Shown here: positions 17,780 to 26,854 of the stretch, piece by piece
Layout of the letters: each line of letters opens with the position of its first letter
How positions within the stretch are numbered: the first letter of the stretch is position 1
Source: Virgibacillus proomii
Lineage (GTDB): Bacteria; Bacillota; Bacilli; Bacillales; Amphibacillaceae
Assembly (NCBI RefSeq): GCF_018916875.1
Contig: NZ_JAHLNO010000019.1
Span: 310,001 to 374,000 of the forward strand
Direction of reading: 5' to 3'
Length of the DNA: 64,000 bases
The notes under the pieces: generated by a model
Database searches by the model: none
Told to the model about the DNA's origin: nothing
The model's input: the letters and a program-made list of their open reading frames with translations, nothing else
Translations under genes and position numbers: made by a program

Positions 17780-19030
17780 ATGAAAAAAACAGCGAAAACT
17801 TTAACTATCCAACAAATATTATTGCTTTATGTAATACTTTTCACATTTGTTATTGTTTTACTGCCTGTTTTAACATTTCTTACATTTATTATCTTAGACA
17901 TTCCTTTACAGTCTATCTTTGTATGGTCTTTCATTGGTATCATTATACTATTAGCGCTGTTTCTTGCATATTTATTTGGAAATTTTTTGTTTTCACCACT
18001 AAAAAATAAAGAAGGGGTAGACACAAGCCAGTTGGAAGTGTCTTCTTCAAACCATCCTCTCTATCGATGGGTCATGAATCAACTTCCAGTAGCTCAGCAA
18101 GATAATAAAACAGAAGGTACTGAAGTTCTAGAGTTGGCTGAGCAAACAGCTACAGTTTCTAATCAGCTAATGACTACAACTGAAGAGACGAGTAAAGCAA
18201 CAGCAGAAATATCTGCTTCGATTCAGGAATTAGCTTCTGGAGCAGATGCCCAGGCGCATTCAATTCAAACAATTAATGAATCTTCATCCCAAGTATTTTT
18301 CAGTTTAACGGAAATTGATGAAAGTACCAAGTTTGTAGCAGAGACTTCTAAAACAGCGATAACGAATGCAAAAAATGGGAATGAAGTAGTTGCTAATGTA
18401 GCGAAACAAATGGATGTAATTGGTGAACAAGTCGAGCGTTCGATTGAAGTGGTTAATGAATTGAATGAGAAAACAAATCAGGTTGGCGAAATATTGTCAC
18501 TGATAACCGATATTTCAAATCAAACAAATTTACTTTCGCTTAATGCTGCTATTGAGGCTGCTCGTGCCGGAGAACACGGGAAAGGTTTTTCGGTAGTAGC
18601 AGATGAAGTTCGTAAGCTTGCAGAACAAACAAATGATGCTACTGCGAAAACACAACAGCTCATTCAAGAAATTCAATCTGGCACCAATGAAGTGATAGAT
18701 GTTATTAAGGAAAGTGGAAAATCAATTAAACAAGGCGTTTCAAGAAATGGAGAGATGGGAAAGGTATTTAATGATATTTACCAGGATGTTGACGTAATCG
18801 ATGAATTTATCCATGATTTATCAGCGGCAATGCATGAAGTTAAAGATAGTATGAATGATGTTTCTTCTTCTATTAATAATGTATCTGATGTTACGGCTGA
18901 ATCAAGCGGCAACTTGCAAAATATCGTTGCTGTTATCGAGGAATTAAATGCTTCGATGCAAGAGGTATCAGCGTCGGCTACATTGCTGGCAGATATAGCC
19001 AATCAGCTTAATGATAAGGTAGTAGACTAA
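17780..19030 (+). CDS. methyl-accepting chemotaxis protein without extracellular sensor
   Basis: 416 residues. Two closely spaced transmembrane segments (about 12-38 and 45-70) are joined by only a short loop, with no periplasmic/extracellular ligand domain and no recognisable HAMP. The rest is the cytoplasmic signalling rod: methylation helices rich in E/Q/S/A, and the conserved hairpin tip around 245-285 ([32 protein letters not shown]), which contacts CheA/CheW. The layout implies sensing within the membrane or through a partner protein rather than direct extracellular ligand binding. It starts 12 nt after the unknown 126-residue protein and is the last gene of the operon; a strong terminator follows at 19093. 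It is therefore transcribed together with a catabolic TPP enzyme. Confidence 0.88.
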   Translation: MKKTAKTLTIQQILLLYVILFTFVIVLLPVLTFLTFIILDIPLQSIFVWSFIGIIILLALFLAYLFGNFLFSPLKNKEGVDTSQLEVSSSNHPLYRWVMNQLPVAQQDNKTEGTEVLELAEQTATVSNQLMTTTEETSKATAEISASIQELASGADAQAHSIQTINESSSQVFFSLTEIDESTKFVAETSKTAITNAKNGNEVVANVAKQMDVIGEQVERSIEVVNELNEKTNQVGEILSLITDISNQTNLLSLNAAIEAARAGEHGKGFSVVADEVRKLAEQTNDATAKTQQLIQEIQSGTNEVIDVIKESGKSIKQGVSRNGEMGKVFNDIYQDVDVIDEFIHDLSAAMHEVKDSMNDVSSSINNVSDVTAESSGNLQNIVAVIEELNASMQEVSASATLLADIANQLNDKVVD

Positions 19031-19092
19031 ATTATTCATGTGTGGGCAGTAGTTTTTAACGACAGAAAAATATGTACGTTCAAAACTGCTGG

Positions 19093-19131
19093 AAAATCCA
19101 TTGTTTCATTAGGAACAATGGATTTTTTATT
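19093..19131 (+). terminator. terminator of the TPP-enzyme/chemoreceptor operon
   Basis: AAAATCCATTGTT pairs with AACAATGGATTTTTT around an 8-nt loop, 62 nt after the chemoreceptor stop. Confidence 0.9.
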
Positions 19132-19132
19132 A

Positions 19133-19483
19133 TCTAGGAACTATGACCATTTGTGCATTGTGGATAATTTTTTTGAAAATTAGCTCCGTCTAGCTAAAGC
19201 GCTCAAGCGACTAGCAAACTTCACTCTTCTTCCTACGATAAGTCAGCATCGGTTCCTCCGTCACCGTGTTTTCCTTTACCTCGTCAGAAGACCTCCAGTT
19301 AGTACGTCGCTAACCCGAGCGCTTCTAGCTTTTGTGTCTAGCTAAAGCGCTCAAGCGACTAGCAAACTTCACTCTTCTTCCTACGATAAGTCAGCATCGG
19401 TTCCTCCGTCACCGTGTTTTCCTTTACCTCGTCAGAAGACCTCCAGTTAGTACGTCGCTAACCCGAGCGCTTCTAGCTTTTGT
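19133..19483 (+). repeat. element C: left arm plus two exact 148-bp tandem units
   Basis: After a C left arm (19133-19187), the unit 19188-19335 is repeated at 19336-19483 with no visible difference. Each begins GTCTAGCTAAAGCGCTCAAG and ends CGAGCGCTTCTAGCTTTTGT; these ends are imperfect inverted copies (CTAG..AAGCGCTC). Both units are empty for element A: they read TTTCCTTTACCTCGTCAGAAG at the A insertion point. Confidence 0.85.
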
Positions 19484-20035
19484 GTCTAGCTAAAGCGCTT
19501 AAGCGACTAGCAAACTTCGCTTTTCTTCCTGCGATAAGTCAACATCAACTCGAATCTAAGGGAAGGCCGAGTAAAAGCGGGCTTGTCGCTCAGGCGTCGG
19601 CATACGCCTGTTTTAGAGGCATGTTTCCTTTATCGAATGTAAGGAGCCGTATTTTTCTTATGTCAAAAATCTGCTTATGATGTTGCGAACATGGTGAGAA
19701 AAACGGCTCTTAAATCCCCGATTCGTTCAGTCAACAGGACAAGGAAAGCTTCTTGAATAAGCATCGCATGCAGAAAAAGTGAGCTTCTTTTTCAAGGACA
19801 GAGTTCTACGGCAGCAATACACCGCACGCAGAAAAAGTGACCTTCTTTTTTAAGGATAAAAAGGACTACGACAGCGACGCATCGTGATTTTTCAAGGACG
19901 CTTGCGAACTTAGCCTTTAATCTTCTGTTTCAAGAGAAGAGTATTCCTTGAATGAAGTTTCACTTTACCTCTTCTGAAGCTCTACCGTTTGTACAGCGCT
20001 AAGCGAGCACTTTTAACTTTTGTTCATAAAGTGGC
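19484..20035 (+). repeat. third element C unit carrying a long variant of element A
   Basis: The third C unit begins at 19484 but diverges after about 75 bp into GAAGGCCGAGTAAAAGCGGGC. A variant A (19629-19968) follows. Its first hairpin is GAGCCGTATTTTTC / GAGAAAAACGGCTC, and it holds about 200 extra bases with CGCACGCAGAAAAAGTGA-type repeats. C right arm sequence (CTCTTCTGAAGC ... GCGAGCACTTTTAAC) then ends at about 20035. Confidence 0.7.
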
Positions 20036-20285
20036 TGTTCAATTCAAGTTATATTCAAAACAACATTATTTACTTAGTTAGAGATATAAGTAATTGAAGT
20101 AGTTTCTAGTCGTTGGAAGTTTGTATAAGTTCTATACAAACTCATGATCTGGGGAATCTTATTTAAGAATAACCCAATTTTGCACAAATGGCTGTGACCA
20201 ATTTGGTCTTATTATAATAACTACTATTGGCTATAATAAATGTAAGACATACTACTTACTTCATCTTGATGGCAGGAGGATATTT

Positions 20286-22397
20286 ATGAATCAACGTAGT
20301 ATGGCAGTATTAAAAAAACTAGCAGTTCATGATGGATATATTTCTATCACTCAGCTTTCTGATATGTTTAATGTTTCCAGAAGGTCGATTTATAACGATA
20401 TTGGAAGAATCAATGATTGGCTTCAGGAACAGGGCTTAACCTCGATTCAACAAGTAAGGTCAGAAGGAATATATCTGGATAACAGTACGAAAAAAGCTAT
20501 TGCGAAAGGCTATACACTTTTAGAAGATAACTACTATGAATATACAAAGGAAGAGCGCAAGGCATGGATTTATTTGCATATAACCTGTGGTGTGCGCGCC
20601 TATTTTGTAGAAGATTTACAAGAGCTTTTTCAAGTGAGCAGAAATACAATTCTAGATGATGTAAGAATATTAAAAAATGAAATCGAGAGTCATCAATTAA
20701 ATATGTATACAGAACGAGGCAGAGGGTATCATATTATTGGAAATGAAATCGATGTCAGAAAAGTGTTAATCCAATATTTGTCAATTATCACCCCGATGGA
20801 TAGCTGGTATAGCATTTTACATGATGAACGTAAAGGTAAAACGGACCTGCCTCAAACGTATTCCATTTTTAATCGTAATTGGCTTCACCAGATTCATCGT
20901 AATTTAATCGCATATGAAAAACATTTTAGTATTGAAATTATTGATGATGTTTTAAATAGTTTAGTTATTTGGTTTCACTTTTTTATGAAACGCATGCAAC
21001 AAGGATTCACTATTGATATTGATCCAATTGAAAAAGAAGTAATTGAATCAACGGACACTTTCTTAGGTGCTAAGATGTTATGCCATGAACTATTTAAGGT
21101 ACTGCCAGAAGAGCATAACTATGAAGAAGAGGTTTACTACTTTGCAAAATATTTACTTAGTGCGAAAGTAAATTATGACTTAAATCCCTATGAAGAAAAT
21201 AGTGTGATGCAATCTTTAGTTGGTGTAGTTGAGAAGATGGTAGCAGACTTTCAGCTATATGCTGCTGTTGAATTTGATGAGCCGAAGAAAATTATTGAAA
21301 ATTTACTGTTGCATCTAAAACCCGCTTATTACCGAATCAAATATGGTATTAAATTAGAAAATACGTTACGTGATTCTGTTAAGAAAACGTATCCAGAAGT
21401 GTTTCACATTACAAAGCTGGTAATGAAGCATTTTGAGGAGTTGATTGAACAGCCAATTGATGAGAATGAAGTAGCATTCATTGCGACACATTTTGGTGGG
21501 TGGCTTCGTAAAGAAGGAGTGGTGCTTGATAATAGACAAAAGAGATTATTAATCGTCTGTACCAACGGTTTAGGAACGTCAAAATTGTTAGAAAGTCAGC
21601 TATTAGGATTGTTTTCCAATATTCAAATTAGTGGAGTAACTTCTTTACGCGAGTATCATCAGATGGATTTAGCAGTCGATTTTATTGTCTCAACAATACC
21701 CCTACCTGATCGCGGTATACCAGTATTTGTAGTCAGTCCTGTATTAAGTAATGATGATAAGGAACAGCTATTAAAAAAAGTAAATAGTATGTTTGCGACG
21801 AATAAGGAGCAAGACTATTCCGTGGAAGCATTAATTGATATGGTAAAACGCTATGCTACCATCCATAACGAAGATGCGCTGCAACAAGAGATAAAAAGGT
21901 ACCTTTATACCCCTGGCCATGTAGTAAGTAATGGAAGGAAAAGAAACTTAAAGGAGTTGTTGCCTTCACATCGGATTAGACTAATCGATCAAGTGGATAC
22001 ATGGCAAAAAGCTATAAGGCTTGCTGCTCAACCATTAATTGATGATAAAACGATTGAGCATCGCTATGTAGATAAAATGTTGAGAGCGATTTATCAAAAT
22101 GGTCCTTATATCGTTATTTCTGAACGATTTGCCTTACCCCATGCCGGCCCTAATGATGGTGTAAAGAAAACAGGAATGAGTATGCTTTGTTTAAAACAGC
22201 CGGTTGATTTATTAGGAAAAAATGTTTCCATATTTGTTGTTTTAGCATCAAAAGATAATGAACAGCATTTAAGAGCTTTAGCACAGCTGACAAAGCTGTT
22301 TTCTAATAAAAATAATAAACAACTCGTGATGGACGCGCAGGATAAACATAGGATTTATAAACTAATTAAAACGTACTCCCATAACGAACTGGAATAA
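20286..22397 (+). CDS. PRD-containing PTS transcription activator (MtlR/BglG-type)
   Basis: 703 residues. Domains in order: N-terminal HTH (about 5-55, ISITQLSDMFNVSRRSIYNDI), a second HTH of Mga type (about 85-150), two PTS regulation domains (about 190-295 and 305-410, with the conserved histidine in ATHFGGW), an EIIB-like domain with C425 in VCTNGLGTS, and a C-terminal EIIA type-2 domain with H619 in ALPHAGP. Phosphorylation by HPr and the PTS components tells it whether the cognate sugar is being imported. It is a DNA-binding activator rather than an RNA antiterminator, since the CAT domain is absent. GGCAGGAGG precedes ATG. It is the first gene of the PTS/lactonase operon and very likely activates it. 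Confidence 0.88.
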   Translation: MNQRSMAVLKKLAVHDGYISITQLSDMFNVSRRSIYNDIGRINDWLQEQGLTSIQQVRSEGIYLDNSTKKAIAKGYTLLEDNYYEYTKEERKAWIYLHITCGVRAYFVEDLQELFQVSRNTILDDVRILKNEIESHQLNMYTERGRGYHIIGNEIDVRKVLIQYLSIITPMDSWYSILHDERKGKTDLPQTYSIFNRNWLHQIHRNLIAYEKHFSIEIIDDVLNSLVIWFHFFMKRMQQGFTIDIDPIEKEVIESTDTFLGAKMLCHELFKVLPEEHNYEEEVYYFAKYLLSAKVNYDLNPYEENSVMQSLVGVVEKMVADFQLYAAVEFDEPKKIIENLLLHLKPAYYRIKYGIKLENTLRDSVKKTYPEVFHITKLVMKHFEELIEQPIDENEVAFIATHFGGWLRKEGVVLDNRQKRLLIVCTNGLGTSKLLESQLLGLFSNIQISGVTSLREYHQMDLAVDFIVSTIPLPDRGIPVFVVSPVLSNDDKEQLLKKVNSMFATNKEQDYSVEALIDMVKRYATIHNEDALQQEIKRYLYTPGHVVSNGRKRNLKELLPSHRIRLIDQVDTWQKAIRLAAQPLIDDKTIEHRYVDKMLRAIYQNGPYIVISERFALPHAGPNDGVKKTGMSMLCLKQPVDLLGKNVSIFVVLASKDNEQHLRALAQLTKLFSNKNNKQLVMDAQDKHRIYKLIKTYSHNELE

Positions 22398-22425
22398 CAT
22401 AGAGAAAGACAGGTGTTTGTAAATC

Positions 22426-22866
22426 ATGAATTTTTTGGAGAAAAATTTAATAAAACTTGGCGTAGAAGTGAATAATGCAGAAGAAGCAATTGCATCTGCC
22501 GGTCAATTACTGTTAGATGAAGAATTGATTGAGCCTTCTTATATAGAAGCTATGAAACAAGCTTATCAGAAAAATGGCCCTTATTTTGTATTAGCTCCCC
22601 AAATAGCTATCCCTCATGCTCGACCTGAGGATGGGGTTAATGAAGCAGCTGTTTCCCTTGTTCAATTGAAAGAACCAATCTCATTTGGACATACCATCAA
22701 TGATCCAGTTCGTCTTGTATTTGGACTAGGTGCGGCTTCCAGTTCTGATCACCTGACATTGCTTAGAAGATTAACAACCTTATTAAATGACACAAGTAAT
22801 ATTGATCAATTATTACAAGCAACTACTGTTGATGATATAAAAAAAGTTATAGAAATGGAGAGATGA
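22426..22866 (+). CDS. PTS EIIA component (fructose/mannitol type)
   Basis: 146 residues, a single EIIA type-2 domain that receives phosphate from HPr and passes it to EIIB. The phosphoacceptor is H64 in AIPHARPEDGV. The ribosome site is modest (ACAGGTG) and the gap from the regulator is 28 nt. It is paired with the separate EIIB gene 3 nt downstream. UlaA/SgaT systems normally use an EIIA of this class. Confidence 0.88.
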   Translation: MNFLEKNLIKLGVEVNNAEEAIASAGQLLLDEELIEPSYIEAMKQAYQKNGPYFVLAPQIAIPHARPEDGVNEAAVSLVQLKEPISFGHTINDPVRLVFGLGAASSSDHLTLLRRLTTLLNDTSNIDQLLQATTVDDIKKVIEMER

Positions 22867-22869
22867 CTA

Positions 22870-23145
22870 ATGTTAAAAATATTAACTGTTTGTGGGTTAG
22901 GTCAAGGGACAAGCCTAATATTGAAAATGAATGTGGAACAAGTTCTTGGTGATATGGGGATTCAAGCGGATGTAGAACATACAGATGTATCAGCAGCTTC
23001 CAGTATGGATGCCGATTATATCATCACAAGTAATGAGCTTGCAGAAAGTTTGCAAGGGCATAAGGCAAAAGTTGTCATTGTTAACAACTACTTTGACATG
23101 GATGAAATTAATGAAGCACTGAAAGACAATATTGAAGCCTCTTAA
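22870..23145 (+). CDS. PTS EIIB component (ascorbate/lactose-like)
   Basis: 91 residues, complete EIIB fold with the phosphocysteine C8 in the P-loop TVCGLGQGTSL. The SgaB/UlaB resemblance (GLGQGTSLILKMNVEQVL) fits the UlaA-type EIIC downstream. It starts 3 nt after the EIIA stop. After it, the operon is interrupted by about 370 nt containing two copies of element A before EIIC. Confidence 0.88.
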   Translation: MLKILTVCGLGQGTSLILKMNVEQVLGDMGIQADVEHTDVSAASSMDADYIITSNELAESLQGHKAKVVIVNNYFDMDEINEALKDNIEAS

Positions 23146-23158
23146 CAGAGGTTTCAAT

Positions 23159-23493
23159 ATAAAGTGAAACTTCATTCCGTGGAATGCTTTTTACACGGAA
23201 TGTTAGTTGAACGAATCGGGCATTTAGGTGCCGTTTTCTCCCACTTAGCCTCTTTTGTATCAATCCAGGACTTGAAGTGGGAAACTTACGGCACCTTACA
23301 TGCGGGATAAAGTGAAACTTCATTCAGTAGGAGTTTTCTTCCATTTCCTACTGAATGTTAGTACCACAAGGGTATGACCTAAAGGCCCTTAAACGAATCA
23401 GGCATTTAGGTGCCGTTTTCTCCCACTTAGCCTCTTTTGTATCAATTCAGGTCTTGAAGTGGGAGTCTTATGGCACCTTACATGCGGGATAAA
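23159..23493 (-). repeat. two element A copies in tandem, reverse orientation
   Basis: Copy 4 (23159-23313) and copy 5 (23309-23493) are head-to-tail and share a single ATAAA (TTTAT reversed) at 23309-23313; ATAAA also bounds the outer ends. Copy 4 has an alternative second hairpin (ATTCCGTG / CACGGAAT) and is shorter; copy 5 carries the usual AGTAGGA stem. They sit within the PTS operon, antisense relative to its transcription, 19 nt upstream of the EIIC gene's start region. Confidence 0.88.
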
Positions 23494-23513
23494 AAATATA
23501 GGAGGAATGATCA

Positions 23514-24809
23514 ATGGATATTATTATTTGGATTGCCACAAATGTTTTTGGAGAAGCTGCAATACTATTAGGATTTATCGTCTTACTAGGATTATTACTT
23601 CAAAAAAAATCGGCAAGTCAAACGATTAGTGGTACATTTAAGGCAGTAATCGGATTTTTAATTATTAGTGCTGGATCTGGAATTATTGTAAACGCATTAA
23701 CCGTATTTGAACCGCTCTGGAAAGAGGTATTTAATTTGTCAGCCGAGCCACTCGGTGAGTTCATAGGACAAGAAGGATTTAATGCAAAATTTGGTAGTGC
23801 AGTAACATTAGCAATGACATTAGGGTTTGTGATCAACGTCCTATTGGCTCGTTTTACGAAACTAAAATATATCTATTTAACTGGGCATATGATGTTTTGG
23901 ACAACTACGATATTCGCTGGGGTTATTGTACAAGCAGCCGGGAATGTTTCATTTACGAAACTTGTTATTTTCTTAGCTGTTTTTATGGGGTTATACTGGA
24001 CGATTCAGCCAGCGTTAACGCAACCTTTTATGAGAAAAATTACTGGTAATGATAATATTGCACTTGGACATACTTCTGCTTCCGTCGCTTTATTGGGGGC
24101 GTTAGCCGGAAAGGTACTTGGAAACAAAGAAAATGATTCAGAAAAAATAAAACTCCCAAAAGGGTTGGAATTTTTAAGAGATTCAAATGTGATCACTGCA
24201 CTGACAATGGGGTTATTATTTTTGATTGGTGCCATCATTATCTCATTTAAGGATACTCCGGGAGCTCAGGAATTAGTTGCTGCAGCAGGCGATAAGAATT
24301 TTATTATCTATTCTATTATTCAGTCTTTCACATTTGCTGCTGGAATAGCTGTAGTTTTACTGGGAGTTCGGATGTTTATTGGTGAAATGGTACCCGCTTT
24401 TAGAGGAATCGCTACCAAGATTGTGCCTGGAGCAAAGCCTGCTTTAGATAGTCCGGTTGTTTTCCCTTATGCACCAAATGCAGTTATTCTAGGATTTTTA
24501 GGTGCGTTTGCCGGAGCCCTAATCTGGCTCGTAGTGCTTGGAAATACAGTTGGTTACGTATTTGTTCCTACGATGATTGTTCTATTCTTCCATTCGGCAA
24601 CAGCCGGTGTCTTCGGAAACGCAACCGGAGGTGTTCGCGGTGCACTAATCGCTGGGTTTATTACTTCAACTGTAGTAGCATGGGGACAATTTTTTATGGT
24701 GAAAATGCTAATATCTGACACAATTCCTGATACAGCCATGTGGGCTGCTGATTCGGATATGTTTATCCTAGGACCGCTTGTCCGTCTATTAGCACAGCTA
24801 TTCTTCTAA
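23514..24809 (+). CDS. PTS EIIC component, UlaA/SgaT (ascorbate) family
   Basis: 431 residues with about 10-11 hydrophobic spans. The family signature stretches are ILLGFIVLLGLLLQKKSASQTISGTFKAVIGFLIISAGSGIIVNAL (18-63, here as successive helices), GHTSASVALLGALAG (about 185-199) and HSATAGVFGNATGGVRGA (about 361-378). It imports and phosphorylates its sugar with EIIA/EIIB. Characterised relatives carry L-ascorbate, but the gene set here lacks UlaG, UlaD, UlaE and UlaF. The substrate is therefore probably a different sugar acid, lactone or amino sugar derivative. AGGAGG precedes ATG directly after repeat A5. Confidence 0.88.
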   Translation: MDIIIWIATNVFGEAAILLGFIVLLGLLLQKKSASQTISGTFKAVIGFLIISAGSGIIVNALTVFEPLWKEVFNLSAEPLGEFIGQEGFNAKFGSAVTLAMTLGFVINVLLARFTKLKYIYLTGHMMFWTTTIFAGVIVQAAGNVSFTKLVIFLAVFMGLYWTIQPALTQPFMRKITGNDNIALGHTSASVALLGALAGKVLGNKENDSEKIKLPKGLEFLRDSNVITALTMGLLFLIGAIIISFKDTPGAQELVAAAGDKNFIIYSIIQSFTFAAGIAVVLLGVRMFIGEMVPAFRGIATKIVPGAKPALDSPVVFPYAPNAVILGFLGAFAGALIWLVVLGNTVGYVFVPTMIVLFFHSATAGVFGNATGGVRGALIAGFITSTVVAWGQFFMVKMLISDTIPDTAMWAADSDMFILGPLVRLLAQLFF

Positions 24810-24927
24810 ATAGAACCTATGGTAAAAGTTGAAAGGAATCTTAAAAGGGTAAAGGGGAGCAGACATCTGTTCCTTCTTCCTGTTACTTAAGCAAATTAAA
24901 AATTATCAATGAAGGAGTGAATAAAAA

Positions 24928-25920
24928 GTGAGTTTTATTCGGACGTTTCATGGCGACATTAACCCTAAAACATTAGGAGTCACCTATTCACATGAACATA
25001 TTGTATGTCGGCCGCCATTTTGGGCTGAAAGAGGAGAAGATGATTTACTGCTTGATGATAAAGAAAAATCTAAGCTGGATGTGTTAGATTTTAAGCAGCT
25101 TGGTGGACAAGCAATCGTTGATGCTACGGCTGTTGATTATGGTAGAGATGTCATGGCTGTAAAAGAAATAGCAGAAGAAACAGGTATCACGATTATTGGA
25201 ACAGCTGGTTTTAATAAAAGCTTTCTCTGGGGAGCAAAAGTACCAGCACATGTAAAAGAGGTTATTGGTGATTATGCTACTTTTTACGAATGGATTGAGG
25301 CTAAATCCATTAATGAACTTGCTGATTTTGTAATCAGAGAAGTAGAAGAAGGATTGGAAGGTACAAATACTCCTGGAGGACAGGTGAAGTTTGGTACTGG
25401 CTATAATCGGATTACTCCTTTAGAAGAAAAAACGATACGAGCAGTTGCAAGAGCACACCATGAGACGAAAGCACCCGTTCATTCACATACAGAGGCAGGT
25501 ACGATGGCACTGGAGCAAATAGAAATACTAAAATCTGAAGGCGTCAATTTAGAATATGTCAGCTTCGGTCATATGGATCGAAATCCAGACCCTTACTACC
25601 ATGAGAAGGTTGCACAAACAGGAGCATTTATTTCTTTTGATGGGATATCCAAAATAAAATATGCACCAGAGAGTACTCGAGTTCATTGTATTTTCGAATT
25701 GGTGAAAAAAGGGTATGAAAAGCAAATTCTTATTAGTGGGGATACAGCTAGAAAAACATATTACAAACATTACGATCATGGATTAGGTCTAGAAAATATT
25801 TTAGGTAAATGGGTTCCACGCTTTATTGAAGAAGCTGATCAATCAGGTTTTTCAGGAAAACAATTAGTAGATCGTTTTTTTGTAGAAAACCCAGCTAGAT
25901 GCTTTACGTTTAAAGGTTAA
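24928..25920 (+). CDS. phosphotriesterase-family lactonase (COG1735 type)
   Basis: 330 residues, an amidohydrolase-superfamily TIM barrel with the binuclear metal ligands intact: H22 and H24 (SHEH), carboxylated lysine K154 (QVKFGTG), H187 (HSHTEAG), H215 (SFGHMDR) and D272 (ISGDTAR). Start GTG with GAAGGAGTG upstream. Characterised COG1735 enzymes from Listeria and Bacillus hydrolyse phosphorylated sugar lactones (for example pentono-1,4-lactone 5-phosphates). That fits a product delivered by the PTS encoded just upstream, so this enzyme would open the ring of a phosphorylated lactone. An organophosphate hydrolase role is unlikely. The exact sugar is unknown. Confidence 0.8.
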   Translation: MSFIRTFHGDINPKTLGVTYSHEHIVCRPPFWAERGEDDLLLDDKEKSKLDVLDFKQLGGQAIVDATAVDYGRDVMAVKEIAEETGITIIGTAGFNKSFLWGAKVPAHVKEVIGDYATFYEWIEAKSINELADFVIREVEEGLEGTNTPGGQVKFGTGYNRITPLEEKTIRAVARAHHETKAPVHSHTEAGTMALEQIEILKSEGVNLEYVSFGHMDRNPDPYYHEKVAQTGAFISFDGISKIKYAPESTRVHCIFELVKKGYEKQILISGDTARKTYYKHYDHGLGLENILGKWVPRFIEEADQSGFSGKQLVDRFFVENPARCFTFKG

Positions 25921-26053
25921 TGACAAATTGTAGTGAAGGGATTCATTCGACGTTGCAATGTTTTTAGAACATAAATAAATTCGATGAGGCAAACATGTTT
26001 GTTAAATAATAGTGCTAGCTAAGCTTTCAAATAAGTTGAAGAAGGTGTAAATA

Positions 26054-26776
26054 ATGGAGTTTCAATATGAAAATTCCTTTGATATAGAAGAAAAAATGAA
26101 AACAACAAAGATTGCTATTTTGCCAGTTGGTGCGGTTGAAGCACATGGCCCTCATTTGCCATTAGGAACAGATAATTTATTGGCCGAACGTGTTGCAAAA
26201 CGATTAGCCGAACGAATCGATTGTTTTGTTTTGCCTACACTGCCTTATGGACAAGTATGGAGCTTACGTAATTTTCCAGGAAGTATTAATGTATCGAATG
26301 AATCACTAATTTCAATGATAGTCGATATTGGAGAAAGTTTATATCGGCAAGGCTTTAAGACGTTTGCGATGGTAAACGGTCATCTAGGTAATCAGCCGGC
26401 ATTAAAGGATGCAGCACGGGTTTTGTTTACGACTTGTCCTGAAATGAAAGTATTTTATTTCTTTTATCCAGGGATGAATAAGGCTGCTAAAGAGGTTCGT
26501 GAAACAGAATCAACGCATGCCACGTATTTTCATGCTTGTGAAATTGAAACGTCGTACATGCTTTATTTAGCACCTGAATATGTAGTTATGAGTAAAGCTT
26601 TAAATGATGTTCCGGTTATACCAAGTGATGCAGATGTCACTCCTACTCCATGGGAAAATTTCACAACATCAGCGGTATTAGGAGATGCCACATTAGCAAC
26701 GGAAGATAAGGGAAAATATATTATCGATCTTGCTATAGATAACATGCTAACGATGCTAAAAGCTAGTGAAAATTAA
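26054..26776 (+). CDS. creatininase-family amidohydrolase
   Basis: 240 residues, the standard family length. All metal-binding motifs are present: E29 and H31 (GAVEAHGPHLPLGTD), D40, H110 (MVNGHLGN) and E163 (HACEIETS). The fold hydrolyses linear or cyclic C-N bonds (creatinine, N-formylated or lactam compounds). No creatine genes are nearby. In this operon it probably removes an amide or lactam group from the PTS-imported compound. One departure is NGHLGN where NGHGGN is usual. Ribosome site GAAGAAGGTG. The 133-nt gap after the lactonase gene contains no terminator. Confidence 0.82.
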   Translation: MEFQYENSFDIEEKMKTTKIAILPVGAVEAHGPHLPLGTDNLLAERVAKRLAERIDCFVLPTLPYGQVWSLRNFPGSINVSNESLISMIVDIGESLYRQGFKTFAMVNGHLGNQPALKDAARVLFTTCPEMKVFYFFYPGMNKAAKEVRETESTHATYFHACEIETSYMLYLAPEYVVMSKALNDVPVIPSDADVTPTPWENFTTSAVLGDATLATEDKGKYIIDLAIDNMLTMLKASEN

Positions 26777-26854
26777 ACAAAAAATCAATGATTACAGTAG
26801 AGCTGAATTGACAAACTGTTTACACCTTTTAATTATATAGAGGAGGAAAATATA

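Noticed and set aside
19480..19680. 66-codon open frame
   Set aside because: It is inside the third element C unit and is an artefact of the repeat.
24928..25920. Organophosphate-degrading phosphotriesterase
   Set aside because: The metal site is shared by many lactonases, and the operon context with a PTS favours a phosphorylated sugar lactone.
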